DNA of 64,000 nt from the NCBI GenBank assembly GCA_947643145.1, contig CANRVD010000001.1, positions 1 through 64,000 of the forward strand, read 5' to 3'. Below, in pieces: positions 17,746 through 26,089 of the stretch. Position numbers and translations under genes: made by a program. The stretch is from an uncultured bacterium. Lineage in GTDB: Bacteria; Bacillota; Clostridia; Lachnospirales; Lachnospiraceae. Below the pieces are notes generated by a model. The model was given only the letters and a program-made list of their open reading frames with translations. It had not been told where the DNA came from and ran no database searches. The first letter of the stretch is position 1. Every line of letters starts with the position of its first letter.

Positions 17746-18311
17746 ATGTGCACCTTATCCTTCCCCACAATAAAACTGCTGCATATATCTTTGCGCAAAG
17801 CCTTCGCATTTTTGGAAGTATCTTCCTGCCTTATTTTATTATTTTCCCCTATTATTACTGCCTCGATGGAAATCCGCTCATCCTGCTGCCCTGCTTGTGG
17901 CCCCTCTTCCGTCAGAACAGAAACCTCTTCAATTTCCCACTCCCCGCCAGACCATGCAAGCTCCACATTTGCCTCTTTTATTCCCACCCCGTGTCCTTCT
18001 GCCATATCCTCCACCTGTCCCAGCAAAGCCTGTTTATACTCCTCTTCTACCATACCTGCAAACTTTTCATCTGCAATCTTCATCTCCTCCTTGATTTCAT
18101 CCAAATCCATTTGTAATACTTTTTCCTCTAAAATATCATACCACCTGCTTTCATATTCTAGTAGGTTCAAAATAGGAGAAAGCAGCAAAAGTATCAGAAT
18201 GATACCGCTAAAAAACTGAAAATACTGGTTGTATTTCGGATTGGTAATCAAACCTTTCAATGCCGACACAATCACTACATAGACCAGAATATTCTGCACC
18301 AGTTCTTTCAT
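17736..18311 (-). CDS. spoIIIAF: Stage III sporulation protein AF
   Basis: A SpoIIIA channel subunit with two N-terminal membrane helices (VQNILVYVVIVSALKGLI and YFQFFSGIILILLLLSPI) and a soluble ring-building-like domain after about residue 80. The start at 18311 (MKELVQNI) has GCGGGGTGG directly upstream and overlaps the spoIIIAE stop in an ATGA arrangement, indicating translational coupling; the longer upstream frame only reads spoIIIAE in the wrong frame. 191 residues. Confidence 0.93.
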   Translation of the reverse strand: MKELVQNILVYVVIVSALKGLITNPKYNQYFQFFSGIILILLLLSPILNLLEYESRWYDILEEKVLQMDLDEIKEEMKIADEKFAGMVEEEYKQALLGQVEDMAEGHGVGIKEANVELAWSGGEWEIEEVSVLTEEGPQAGQQDERISIEAVIIGENNKIRQEDTSKNAKALRKDICSSFIVGKDKVHIWK

Positions 18312-19372
18312 CCACCCACCCCGCTTGTCATGGCACTCATCAGTGCAATTGAAATCACAAACATCATACAGCCTACAAAGACAGCATACGTTAAAAGCTT
18401 CAATGCCTCTACCATTGCGCCAATACATGCAACTACCCTTGTATCGGATACCGGCTGTAAAACTGCATTGCTAAGCTGAAAAAGAAAACGGCTCACTACC
18501 AGCCGCAGTAAGGGAATTCCACAGTAAAACAGTACAACAATCACACCTGCTATCCCAACTGCATTTTTTACTAGAGTCCCAGCACACAGGACTGTACTTA
18601 CCACACCGCTAATTGCATTCCCCACTCCCGGAACTGCCCCCGACAATTTGATGACTGCGGAGCTTTCTAACTTTGAAGTAACCGGAACAATCAATCCCTG
18701 AATCACATTAAAGCCCATAACGATACCAAACATCGTTTTCATGACAAACTTTACCACATCATGAATTAATTCCGCCATTTTCGTAAACATATCACGCTCC
18801 GACAACTGATTTGCAATCCGCAGCAAAAAATAAATGTGAACCGCAGGAAGGGCAAATTTCACCAGTACATAATCTACAATGGTTAACATCGCAAGCGTAA
18901 ACTGATAATATATTCCTGAAGCTGCCGCCCCCTGTGAAAATGCCATTGTCATAAAATAAGACGGAAATAAAACCTTCATAAAATCCAATAACTGGCTCAG
19001 TGTGTTTTCTGCTATTTCTGCCACCTGCACAAAAGCAGTCAGTAATACAGAAAAAAATAAAAGATATACTGCATAAAATGCTGTTTCTGCCACTTGCTTC
19101 CCCTGCAAAAGACTGGCAAAATTTCCAAGAACTGCTCCGATGACAGCAAGCAGAATCAGATAAATATACATCTTCCGTTCCTCTGCAAAATTAGCTGCCA
19201 GTCCGTCACAGATTGTCCTAACTGCTGACTCAACCGAAAAGGGCATCTGTCCATGCAGCAGGCTGCCCACACAATCCGAAAAGGAGAAGGTATTATTCCC
19301 TAGCATCTGATTCGTCATCTGCTGTATCTCTTCACTTGAAATCTCATCCCAAATCCGGTCTGCCTCTTCCAT
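18308..19372 (-). CDS. spoIIIAE: Stage III sporulation protein AE
   Basis: SpoIIIAE is the polytopic membrane protein of the SpoIIIA complex and resembles a permease core. About seven or eight hydrophobic helices are visible (for example YIYLILLAVIGAVLGNF, VYLLFFSVLLTAFV, VGIAGVIVVLFYCGIPLL, the last split by proline and the family VVSRFLFQLSNAVLQPVSD loop). The start at 19372 (MEEADRIWDE) lies behind GAGGGGGAG; an ATG six codons earlier is possible. Unlike B. subtilis SpoIIIAE, I see no N-terminal signal peptide before the first conserved segment. It is coupled to spoIIIAF by ATGA overlap. Confidence 0.94.
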   Translation of the reverse strand: MEEADRIWDEISSEEIQQMTNQMLGNNTFSFSDCVGSLLHGQMPFSVESAVRTICDGLAANFAEERKMYIYLILLAVIGAVLGNFASLLQGKQVAETAFYAVYLLFFSVLLTAFVQVAEIAENTLSQLLDFMKVLFPSYFMTMAFSQGAAASGIYYQFTLAMLTIVDYVLVKFALPAVHIYFLLRIANQLSERDMFTKMAELIHDVVKFVMKTMFGIVMGFNVIQGLIVPVTSKLESSAVIKLSGAVPGVGNAISGVVSTVLCAGTLVKNAVGIAGVIVVLFYCGIPLLRLVVSRFLFQLSNAVLQPVSDTRVVACIGAMVEALKLLTYAVFVGCMMFVISIALMSAMTSGVGG

Positions 19373-19411
19373 ACTCCCCCTCTTTTCCATGTCTTTTCAT
19401 GTATCAATCGT

Positions 19412-19786
19412 TTATATGCTGCTAATGGTATCAATCAGTGTCATTAAAATTGGAATACTAACTGCCAGAATCATCAGCCTGCCATAGAACTCAATTTGGT
19501 TCGCCACTGCATGATATCCGGCATCATTGCACAGATTTGCCCCAAACTCTGCAATATACGTGATTCCTATCATCTTTAATAAAATTCCAACATATAGCGA
19601 TGCACTTCCCAAATATGACTCTACCTGATGAACCATAGCCACGATTTCTTCAATCTTACCCAATGACAGGGACAGTAAAATCAAGCAGGCAGACAAAATC
19701 ACTAACATTCCGATTTCTGCCTTTTCTTTTTGCAGAGGGATTGCTAAAAATACTGCCATCACTCCGATAATTGCAACCTTAAGCAT
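19412..19786 (-). CDS. spoIIIAD: Stage III sporulation protein AD
   Basis: Small polytopic SpoIIIA subunit related to SpoIIIAC; the two are thought to form helix bundles in the channel base. 124 residues with helices LKVAIIGVMAVFLAIPL, EIGMLVILSACLILLSLSL, the conserved segment VGILLKMIGITYIAEFGANLC and RLMILAVSIPILMTLI. The start at 19786 is set by AGGAGG five bases upstream, removing seven residues from the longer frame. It lies between spoIIIAC and spoIIIAE. Confidence 0.94.
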   Translation of the reverse strand: MLKVAIIGVMAVFLAIPLQKEKAEIGMLVILSACLILLSLSLGKIEEIVAMVHQVESYLGSASLYVGILLKMIGITYIAEFGANLCNDAGYHAVANQIEFYGRLMILAVSIPILMTLIDTISSI

Positions 19787-19846
19787 ACCTTCCTCCTTTT
19801 TCTGCATGCATACGGATTTTTTGCTAAAAATCCCCTCTCCACTGCA

Positions 19847-20041
19847 TCACAATGCAAACAGGGACTGTATTGTCTCAAATAACTCTGATATGTATGGAAC
19901 GACCCACAAAAGCACAAGAATCAGTCCAGCAAGGCTCACTAAAAAAGCCTGCTCTTCTCTCCCTGAATGTTTTAAAACCTGTCCAAGCACAGATACCAGA
20001 ATCCCCACTGCCGCTATTTTAAATATCAGATTAATCGTCAT
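19847..20041 (-). CDS. spoIIIAC: Stage III sporulation protein AC
   Basis: A 64-residue two-helix membrane protein of the SpoIIIA complex. The family pattern INLIFKIAAVGILVSVLGQVL, HSGREEQAFLVSLAG and LVLLWVVPYISELFETI is clear across the two helices. I start at the ATG at 20041 (MTINLIFK), which gives the normal SpoIIIAC length; the longer frame reads through the GTTAC repeat at 20102-20147 and would add a basic extension that homologues lack. Confidence 0.93.
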   Translation of the reverse strand: MTINLIFKIAAVGILVSVLGQVLKHSGREEQAFLVSLAGLILVLLWVVPYISELFETIQSLFAL

Positions 20042-20101
20042 AACCCTGTATCGCCTTTCTGTTATTTCCCTTTCAGAAACTTTCCACCAACCCATCATTT
20101 T

Positions 20102-20147
20102 GTTACGATTCATGGCCGCTCTAAGCACCATACGTAAAATTTTTATA
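20102..20147 (+). repeat. GTTAC-type dispersed palindromic repeat, copy 4
   Basis: It begins GTTACGATTCATGGCCGCTC and continues CACCATACGTAAAAT, aligning with the other three copies. It fills the gap between spoIIIAB, whose stop (20143-20145) lies inside it, and spoIIIAC. The far inverted end has decayed. Confidence 0.55.
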
Positions 20148-20658
20148 CAAGCACCAATGCCAGAAAGAGTCCTGCCGTAATCCAGACCACCATACTTACC
20201 TTCGCCTTTTCCCGGTATTCCTGTTTTGCCTGCAAAAAAATCCCATGCAAACGCTCCTGAAAAATATGCAATGTATGAAGCTGCGTCTGCCTGTCGGTAT
20301 TTCCTATATTCTCACCAATCGCCAAAAGCAGCTCCCTGTCCTCTTCCTTTAAACATTCCATTCCCATCACCTCTTTTAACTCCTTTTTCCAGTGATAATA
20401 AAAGCCTTGTCCATCATATTCCTGAAGACGGTCGTGCATATTTCGCCAGAGTCCCTCAAAATATCTGCTGCGCAGTACCAGTTTGTCCGATAGTTCAATG
20501 ATGTCACAGCCAGAATATTCAATCTCCCCATATAGAAACTGCAATGCCTGCTCCAGCTCCCCCAAAATTCTGATTCTGGTCGCATACCGTAACACGGCAT
20601 ATCCCCCCAGACCGCTGCAGCCTGCCAGAACCAGAAGAATGCCACATACCTTTAACAT
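20143..20658 (-). CDS. spoIIIAB: Stage III sporulation protein AB
   Basis: SpoIIIAB resembles type II secretion GspF proteins and anchors the SpoIIIAA ATPase. The first 20 residues are hydrophobic (LKVCGILLVLAGCSGLGGYA); family motifs ELEQALQFLYGEIEYS, LWRNMHDRL and HIFQERLHGIFLQAKQEYREKAKVS follow, with a C-terminal membrane helix. 171 residues is normal. The start overlaps the spoIIIAA stop by seven bases, so the two are translationally coupled. Confidence 0.94.
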   Translation of the reverse strand: MLKVCGILLVLAGCSGLGGYAVLRYATRIRILGELEQALQFLYGEIEYSGCDIIELSDKLVLRSRYFEGLWRNMHDRLQEYDGQGFYYHWKKELKEVMGMECLKEEDRELLLAIGENIGNTDRQTQLHTLHIFQERLHGIFLQAKQEYREKAKVSMVVWITAGLFLALVLV

Positions 20659-21656
20659 ACATTTCTTTCGGATATCCCGTTGAGCCGCTGCCCGTCCAGT
20701 AATACCGAACCCCTCTCATCAAAAATTGCACCGATTTGTCCTACTTCACCGGGCTGCAAAAGTATATACCGCTTAAATGCCCTTTCTTTTACCAGCCTGC
20801 CAAGCACCGGCTTATTTTTTATATCATCCATGGAATTTCCATGCGCCGTTGCCAAAAGATAGATTCCACAGTTCATGACATATTCCATCGCTGCCACATC
20901 CTCCCCTGAGCCAACCTCATCTACTGCTATCACCTGCGGCGCCATCGAACGAACCATCATCATCATCCCTTCTACCTTAGGACAGCCATCTAAGATATCT
21001 GTCCGGCATCCCAAATCATTCTGCGGCACTCCCATGTAGCAGGCGCCCAGTTCGGAACGCTCATCTACCACACCTACCGTCATACCCTCCAGATGTCCGC
21101 ATCCATTTGACAACTGCCGTATCAAATCCCGGAGCAATGTTGTCTTTCCACAGCGCGGCGGCGAAATAATAAGCGTATGGCATATCTCCTGTTCCTGTAG
21201 CAAATATGGCAATACTCTCTTTGAACAGCCAATCACCTCATGTGCCAGCCGGATGTTCAGAAAAGAAATGTGCTTCATATTTTTAGCGCCTTCCCTTTCC
21301 CAAATCATCTTTCCCGCTACACCAATACGATGCCCTCCCTGTATGGTAATGTAACCCTGGCGGATTTCCTCTTCAAAGGCATACATGGAATAATTACTGA
21401 CATATTCCATCGTTTCCTTAATCTCTCTCTGACTAACCAAAAACGCCTTTCTGGTGTCATGCGTCAGCCCTCCACCGCTATCCAGAAAATATTCCTTTCC
21501 GTGGTACACCACTATAAGCGGCGCCTGGGCACGCAGCCTGATTTCCTGCAAACCATTAAAATCTAATTTACAGCCATTAAAAAGCTCCCTAAGCTTCGTT
21601 GAAAGAATACGGTAAATTTCCGCTGTCCGTTTGTCCCTGTTTATCCTGTCCAACAT
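20652..21656 (-). CDS. spoIIIAA: Stage III sporulation protein AA, secretion-type ATPase
   Basis: SpoIIIAA is the AAA+/secretion-superfamily ATPase energising the mother-cell SpoIIIA complex. Motifs in order: PLIVVYHGKEYFLDSGG, GGHRIGVAGK, Walker A PPRCGKTTLLRDLIRQL, VVDERSELGACYMGVPQNDLG broken around the Walker B-like and sensor residues, and APQVIAVDEVGSGED. The start at 21656 (MLDRINRDKRTAEIY) directly follows GGGAGGTGAG. It is the first gene of the complete AA-AH operon and should be under sigma-E; a weak sigma-E-like promoter is noted at 21675-21704. 334 residues. Confidence 0.96.
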   Translation of the reverse strand: MLDRINRDKRTAEIYRILSTKLRELFNGCKLDFNGLQEIRLRAQAPLIVVYHGKEYFLDSGGGLTHDTRKAFLVSQREIKETMEYVSNYSMYAFEEEIRQGYITIQGGHRIGVAGKMIWEREGAKNMKHISFLNIRLAHEVIGCSKRVLPYLLQEQEICHTLIISPPRCGKTTLLRDLIRQLSNGCGHLEGMTVGVVDERSELGACYMGVPQNDLGCRTDILDGCPKVEGMMMMVRSMAPQVIAVDEVGSGEDVAAMEYVMNCGIYLLATAHGNSMDDIKNKPVLGRLVKERAFKRYILLQPGEVGQIGAIFDERGSVLLDGQRLNGISERNVC

Positions 21657-21674
21657 CTCACCTCCCACTACTCC

Positions 21675-21704
21675 ATATATATGCCTGGACAGGCAAATTA
21701 TTAC
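21675..21704 (-). promoter_or_regulatory. Possible sigma-E promoter of spoIIIAA
   Basis: Minus strand GTAATAA, 14 bases, CATATATAT, about 20 bases before the spoIIIAA start. It resembles the ATA/CATA-type sigma-E elements only loosely. Position and operon make it plausible. Confidence 0.3.
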
Positions 21705-21762
21705 TGAATGATTTTATTTACTATTATTGGTCACTTCCGGCTATACTGTACCTTTCATTGAA

Positions 21763-21791
21763 TAGACTTTACACTCCAAGCGTGATATAAT
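21763..21791 (+). promoter_or_regulatory. Promoter of the plus-strand coiled-coil gene
   Basis: TAGACT, 17-base spacer, consensus TATAAT at 21786-21791, about 40 bases upstream of the ATG at 21833. The -10 is perfect and the -35 is weak. Confidence 0.5.
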
Positions 21792-21832
21792 ACAAGTACT
21801 TTACAAACATCACTACAAAGGAGCGTGATAAC

Positions 21833-22111
21833 ATGGCACTGACTAATGAAGATTTATTGGCATTATCTAATATGATAGATAAAAAACTAGATGCACGGTT
21901 AACCCCCATCGAAAATAGATTACAACGAATTGAGGTTGATCTGTTAGAGCAAAATATTGTACCAAGATTAGATACCATCACATCTTGCTATACTGATACA
22001 TATGATCGTTACAAAGATTATGCAGACAGAATGGAAGCTGTATTTGACGATGTAGAGCTGCTCAAAAAAGTTGTGTTAGAACACAGTCAAAAGCTTAAGA
22101 ACATATCATAA
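21833..22111 (+). CDS. Small predicted coiled-coil protein, function unknown
   Basis: A 92-residue charged protein that I do not recognise beyond its shape. It is almost entirely helical, with heptad-like hydrophobics (LTNEDLLALSNMIDKKLDAR, ENRLQRIEVDLLEQ, MEAVFDDVELLKKVV) and two central tyrosine-rich turns (CYTDTYDRYKDYAD). It has no signal peptide or membrane helix. The same style, a helix ending in D-L-L-K-K and H-x-x-K-L, is common in small proteins next to regulators in Lachnospiraceae. GGAG lies eight bases before the ATG. It stands between the divergent spoIIIA operon and aroE with its own promoter. Confidence 0.75.
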   Translation: MALTNEDLLALSNMIDKKLDARLTPIENRLQRIEVDLLEQNIVPRLDTITSCYTDTYDRYKDYADRMEAVFDDVELLKKVVLEHSQKLKNIS

Positions 22112-22134
22112 GCACTATATGCATACATTACAGA

Positions 22135-22143
22135 TGCTATAAT
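22135..22143 (+). promoter_or_regulatory. Extended -10 promoter element for aroE
   Basis: TGCTATAAT (TG-N-TATAAT) about 50 bases upstream of the aroE ATG. No convincing -35, as is common for extended -10 promoters. Confidence 0.5.
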
Positions 22144-22191
22144 AGACACGCGTATTTTTACGAGAATAAAACAGAAAGCGGGGATTTGATT

Positions 22192-22959
22192 ATGGATTAC
22201 GGTTTAATTGGAGAAAAATTAGGACACAGCTATTCAAAAGATATTCATGAAATGTTGGCAGATTATACATATGATTTATGTCCTCTTTCCAAAGAAGCAT
22301 TTAAAATATTTATGGAAAAACACGAATTCAAAGCCATCAATGTCACAATTCCATACAAGCAGGATGTTATTCCTTATCTTGACGAAATGGACGAAAATGC
22401 CAAAGCCATTGGCGCTGTAAATACCATTGTAAATAAAGATGGAAAATTATATGGACACAATACCGACTTCTCCGGTTTCCTCTATATGTTAAAAAAGCAT
22501 TCGATTGACGTCACCGGCAAAAAATGTATTGTACTCGGCGATGGCGGCGCATCCAAAGCAGTTGTTGCGGTATTAAAGAAACTTGGTGCAAAAGAAATTG
22601 TTATTGTAGATATTATTAAAACAGAATCCGCTATCACTTATGAAGAATGTTTTGAAAAACATACCGATGCAGAATTTATTGCCAATACAAGCCCGGTCGG
22701 TATGTATCCTAAGTGCGATGCCAGTCCGGTTGATTTGACACAATTTCCAAAATGCCAGGCAGTTGCCGATGTTATCTACAATCCACTGGAAACAAAGCTA
22801 ATCACGCAGGCAAAAGAACTTGGGATGACCGGGGTCAACGGCCTTGAAATGCTGGTTGCCCAGGCACTTTATGCCGTAGAATTCTTCCTTGATACAAAAC
22901 TGGAGGAATCAAAAATTGATGAAGTTTTCCAGAAAATCTATCAGGAGAAAAAGGATTGA
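22192..22959 (+). CDS. aroE: Shikimate dehydrogenase
   Basis: AroE reduces 3-dehydroshikimate to shikimate with NADPH. The catalytic lysine segment INVTIPYKQDV and the substrate-binding GAVNTIVNKDGKLYGHNTD are intact. The nucleotide-binding loop is GDGGASKAVVAVLKKLG, followed by NTSPVGMYP and GLEMLVAQA. The N-terminal shikimate-binding motif reads HSYSKDIHEML rather than the common HSLSPxxHN, keeping both serines but losing the proline. The ATG at 22192 has GGGGA seven bases upstream. 255 residues. It is monocistronic, while aroK, aroD and aroA lie 7-18 kb away on the other strand. A quinate-active paralogue cannot be excluded. Confidence 0.9.
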   Translation: MDYGLIGEKLGHSYSKDIHEMLADYTYDLCPLSKEAFKIFMEKHEFKAINVTIPYKQDVIPYLDEMDENAKAIGAVNTIVNKDGKLYGHNTDFSGFLYMLKKHSIDVTGKKCIVLGDGGASKAVVAVLKKLGAKEIVIVDIIKTESAITYEECFEKHTDAEFIANTSPVGMYPKCDASPVDLTQFPKCQAVADVIYNPLETKLITQAKELGMTGVNGLEMLVAQALYAVEFFLDTKLEESKIDEVFQKIYQEKKD

Positions 22960-22980
22960 AATTTCCTATACGGTGAAAAA

Positions 22981-23006
22981 AAGGGGAATGCCGGCGCATT
23001 CCCCTT
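22981..23006. terminator. Bidirectional terminator between aroE and efp
   Basis: A perfect 11-bp stem AAGGGGAATGC / GCATTCCCCTT with loop CGGC. Read on the minus strand it is followed by TTTTTTT, a strong terminator for efp; on the plus strand it is followed by ACAAAAAT and would end aroE less efficiently. Confidence 0.8.
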
Positions 23007-23037
23007 ACAAAAATATTCCTTTAGGATTATTTTTACA

Positions 23038-23592
23038 TTATACTCTCTTAAGATACTCACCGGTACGTGTATCAATCTGAATGACATCACCTGTCTCAAC
23101 AAAGAGCGGAACATTTACCTGTGCGCCTGTCTCAACGATAGCCGGCTTATTTGCGCCCTGTGCTGTATCACCTTTAAAACCAGGCTCTGTCTCGGTAACC
23201 TCTAGTTCCACAAAGAGCGGCGGCTCAATCGCAAATACTGCCCCACCATGGGAAAGCATCTTAACCATCTCATTCTCTTTTACAAACTTTAAGGAATCTC
23301 CAACCTGATCTGCCGTCATATCAATCTGGTCATAAGTCTCTGTATTCATAAAATGATACATATCATCACTGTATAAATACTGCATATCTGCACGCTCAAT
23401 ATGTGCCTGCGGACACTTCTCTGTTGGACGGAATGTCTTCTCTACAACACCGCCGCTCTTAATATTCTTTAACTTTGTTCTAACAAAAGCAGCCCCTTTA
23501 CCCGGCTTAACATGCTGAAACTCAATAACCTGATATACGTTGCCTTCAAATTCAATTGTTAAACCATTTCTAAAATCTCCTGCTGATACCAT
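23038..23592 (-). CDS. efp: Elongation factor P
   Basis: EF-P rescues ribosomes stalled at polyproline. The 184 residues show three beta-barrel domains: the KOW-like N-terminus [17 protein letters not shown], the modification loop [12 protein letters not shown] with Lys32 at the tip, and the C-terminal signature [27 protein letters not shown], broken as usual. The ATG at 23592 is preceded by AAGGAGG and defines the family N-terminus. efp is usually close to spoIIIAA in Firmicutes; here aroE and a coiled-coil gene lie between them. Lys32 could be 5-aminopentanolylated or unmodified; epmA/epmB are not in the window. Confidence 0.96.
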   Translation of the reverse strand: MVSAGDFRNGLTIEFEGNVYQVIEFQHVKPGKGAAFVRTKLKNIKSGGVVEKTFRPTEKCPQAHIERADMQYLYSDDMYHFMNTETYDQIDMTADQVGDSLKFVKENEMVKMLSHGGAVFAIEPPLFVELEVTETEPGFKGDTAQGANKPAIVETGAQVNVPLFVETGDVIQIDTRTGEYLKRV

Positions 23593-23703
23593 GATAAAAT
23601 CCTCCTTAATGTAATTGCAGACAAACAAGCACCTGCAAAATCCTTTTATCAGTGTACCTCATTTTCTTTGGCATTTCAAGCCCTATTCGTCTTGAATTAT
23701 ATT

Positions 23704-24348
23704 TCAACTTCTCTGTCCCAAAACCCCATGGTCCATCTCATACACTTCATCACACAGGATATCAATATCCTCATGGTTATGGCTGGCAATCAGCAGAGTC
23801 TTTCCCTGTTCCTTCAATTCCAGAAACAGTTTCCGCATATCCTCCACTCCCTGGTTATCCAGTCCATTCATCGGTTCATCAAACACCAGTATTTCCTGGT
23901 CTTCCATAAACGCCTGTGCAAGCCCCAGACGCTGCTTCATGCCTAGCGAATACTTCCTAACCTTTTTTCTGCTTCCCGGCTCCAGCCCAACCCGCTCCAT
24001 TGCCCTGCAGACAGCCTCTTTCCCTGCCCTGCCATTGATATCCGCAAGATACTTTAAATTCCGGTATCCCGAAAAATTTCCCAGAAATCCTGGTGTCTCG
24101 ATGATGCTGCCGATATTTTCAGGAATGTCAATATCCTTTCCAAGCTCTTTTCCATCCACAATAACCTTCCCTTTGTCTGCCGAATAAAAACCACAAATCA
24201 GTTTAAACAGCACCGTCTTGCCACTTCCATTTCTTCCCACTATCCCTACAATGCTTCCATTTTTTATCTTTAAGGAGACGTCACTTAAAACCGTCTCCTT
24301 CCCAAATTTCTTTGATACTTTCTCAACAATAATCCGCTCTTCCGCCAT
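23704..24348 (-). CDS. ABC transporter ATP-binding protein (ABC-2 type)
   Basis: A 214-residue ATPase of the short ABC-2 exporter class. Walker A GRNGSGKTVLF, Q-loop region NIGSIIETPGFLGN, signature YSLGMKQRLGLAQAF, Walker B ILVFDEPMNGLD and H-loop ASHNHED are all intact, so it should be active. The sequence resembles the ATPases of bacitracin- and lantibiotic-immunity/export systems. It follows the two permeases with a 15-base gap and is the last gene of an operon that begins with a short amphipathic peptide and a secreted protein. Export of, or immunity to, that peptide is the likely role, by inference from context. Confidence 0.9.
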   Translation of the reverse strand: MAEERIIVEKVSKKFGKETVLSDVSLKIKNGSIVGIVGRNGSGKTVLFKLICGFYSADKGKVIVDGKELGKDIDIPENIGSIIETPGFLGNFSGYRNLKYLADINGRAGKEAVCRAMERVGLEPGSRKKVRKYSLGMKQRLGLAQAFMEDQEILVFDEPMNGLDNQGVEDMRKLFLELKEQGKTLLIASHNHEDIDILCDEVYEMDHGVLGQRS

Positions 24349-24363
24349 AAAATCCCCCTTCTT

Positions 24364-25206
24364 TTATTTGACCAGTTCTATTTTCCGGTGTCTGATAAGC
24401 AACAGCACCACCACCACTAATACCAGCACTGCCACCGCCAGCACTGCCATCCGTCCCCCTGATTCAGACAAATCCAAATGGGACAGGTTATTCCAACTCT
24501 GAGGGGAATAGTCTAGCAGCTTCCTAATCCCCGAAAACAGGCTTTTCTCCAAAAAAATCCATCCCAGGCTCCATGCCGTGAGTACCACCGTCCCAAGCCT
24601 TCCACCACTCAGCCCATTTAGCAGATATTCCACCAGCCCGTAAATGCAGCCTGTCAGAAAAAACAGAACCGCTGAAACCGTAACCGCCTGCCACGGCATG
24701 TAATTCCTGAGCACAGCATCAGACACACCAATCGAAAACCTATACCCCAGGCCGACAGCCTGATTTGATGCAATACTGCCCCACACTTTTCCCCATCCTC
24801 CTGCCATAATGCCAGGAAAGGAAGTCAGGAAAGAAAATAACACCTGCTCCGACACGAATACAATTCCCATCAGAAAAAGCGCCATAATATGACCCGTGCC
24901 ACATGCCGTCATACTTTTCCCCCTCTGCAGCAAAAACCTCTGCCCCTCCCCTTTTAGCGGGACGTCACTGTACAGGAGGATCAGCAGCAGGAAGGCAATA
25001 TTGCAGTAAGTAACATCCGAAAAATAAAAGGGCAGTACCGCCGGTGTAATGGCAAGTCCATAATCTGCGGCAAACCCCCGTATGGGACGCATTGCCATAT
25101 CCATAAACAGAAAAGATACCAGCGACAGCACCGCAAACCGCGACGAAAAAAGCATCAGCCGGAATTCGTAGAAAGCGATTTTTAACACGCGCATGATTTT
25201 ATTCAT
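24364..25206 (-). CDS. ABC-2-type permease, second of pair
   Basis: A 280-residue membrane protein with about six hydrophobic helices, for example RFAVLSLVSFLFMDMAM, NIAFLLLILLYSDVPL, IMALFLMGIVFVSEQVLFSF, VSAVLFFLTGCIYGLV and a C-terminal VLAVAVLVLVVVVLLLI. It resembles ABC-2 permeases in topology; I see no specific substrate signature. The start at 25206 (MNKIMRVLKIAFYEF) lies behind GGAGGTGGACAGG and overlaps the end of the first permease by eight bases, so the pair is coupled. The sequence appears more GC-rich than its neighbours, though I have not computed this. Confidence 0.78.
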   Translation of the reverse strand: MNKIMRVLKIAFYEFRLMLFSSRFAVLSLVSFLFMDMAMRPIRGFAADYGLAITPAVLPFYFSDVTYCNIAFLLLILLYSDVPLKGEGQRFLLQRGKSMTACGTGHIMALFLMGIVFVSEQVLFSFLTSFPGIMAGGWGKVWGSIASNQAVGLGYRFSIGVSDAVLRNYMPWQAVTVSAVLFFLTGCIYGLVEYLLNGLSGGRLGTVVLTAWSLGWIFLEKSLFSGIRKLLDYSPQSWNNLSHLDLSESGGRMAVLAVAVLVLVVVVLLLIRHRKIELVK

Positions 25207-26089
25207 CCTGTCCACCTCCAAAAATCCCTGTCCTGCGCAGACACAGGACAAACAATGCCCACACAGCCACTGCAAAACACACCATGAACACAGCAACCCT
25301 CCAAATTACCCCCCATTCCGAAATTCCTTTAAATTCCTGCATCCCACTGAGGTCAAACACTATCCTCGGCTGCAGCCAGAGCGGAATCCACTCCACCCAG
25401 ACCAGAACATGCTGGTTAAAATACCACAGAAGCAGGGGCAGGGCAAGCATCACCCGTCTCTTTGGCACAAAAAAGGAAAAAGCAAACGTCACCACAGAAT
25501 AAAACATGGAGCGGAAGCCTGCCAAAAAAACCAGCGTAGCTAAAAACTCCATGTTCCGGCCTGACTGCAGAAGCCTGCTCCTTGTCCAGCTTGCCACACT
25601 ATCCGGGTTCCATGGGAACAAAGGAACCTGCAGCGCCATAGAAACCAACAGCACCGCAAACAGCATGCCGACACATCCCACCAGCCAGGATGCAATGCTG
25701 ACCTGCATCGTCCGAAGCCCCGCATACCGTCTTGCCCCCATGCGCTGAATCCGCATATAAACGGCATTTTCCCCATAATCCTGTGCGTACAGGCCTGCAC
25801 CCGCAAAAATAGCGCAACACAGTCCCACACACTGCATCTGCGGTATCCCACCCGTTAAGTAATAAATGGCATCACCATGCAGCGCTTCTCCCGACTGCCA
25901 CTCCGCAAGAAGATACTCATCAGAACAGGTATCCATCAAAAAAAAGACAGCCGACACAACCGTCAGGACCAAAAACACCCCTGGCGAAAGCCAACGGAAT
26001 CCCTCCCATGCCAGCTTCTTAAAATCACCTCTGCTGCTTTTCTGGCATAACTGTTTGGTTTTTCCACCTTCTTTTTGCAATATTGTCAT
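25199..26089 (-). CDS. ABC-2-type permease, first of pair
   Basis: A 296-residue polytopic protein with helices WLSPGVFLVLTVVSAVFFL, CVGLCCAIFAGAGLYA, ASWLVGCVGMLFAVLLVSMAL, FYSVVTFAFSFFVP, VMLALPLLLWYFNQHV and VAVFMVCFAVAVWALFVLCL. The segment DYGENAVYMRIQRMGARRY resembles the cytoplasmic coupling region of ABC-2 exporters. The ATG at 26089 overlaps the lipoprotein stop as ATGA and has GGAGGGGGTGC upstream. It probably forms a heterodimer with the following permease. Confidence 0.78.
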   Translation of the reverse strand: MTILQKEGGKTKQLCQKSSRGDFKKLAWEGFRWLSPGVFLVLTVVSAVFFLMDTCSDEYLLAEWQSGEALHGDAIYYLTGGIPQMQCVGLCCAIFAGAGLYAQDYGENAVYMRIQRMGARRYAGLRTMQVSIASWLVGCVGMLFAVLLVSMALQVPLFPWNPDSVASWTRSRLLQSGRNMEFLATLVFLAGFRSMFYSVVTFAFSFFVPKRRVMLALPLLLWYFNQHVLVWVEWIPLWLQPRIVFDLSGMQEFKGISEWGVIWRVAVFMVCFAVAVWALFVLCLRRTGIFGGGQDE

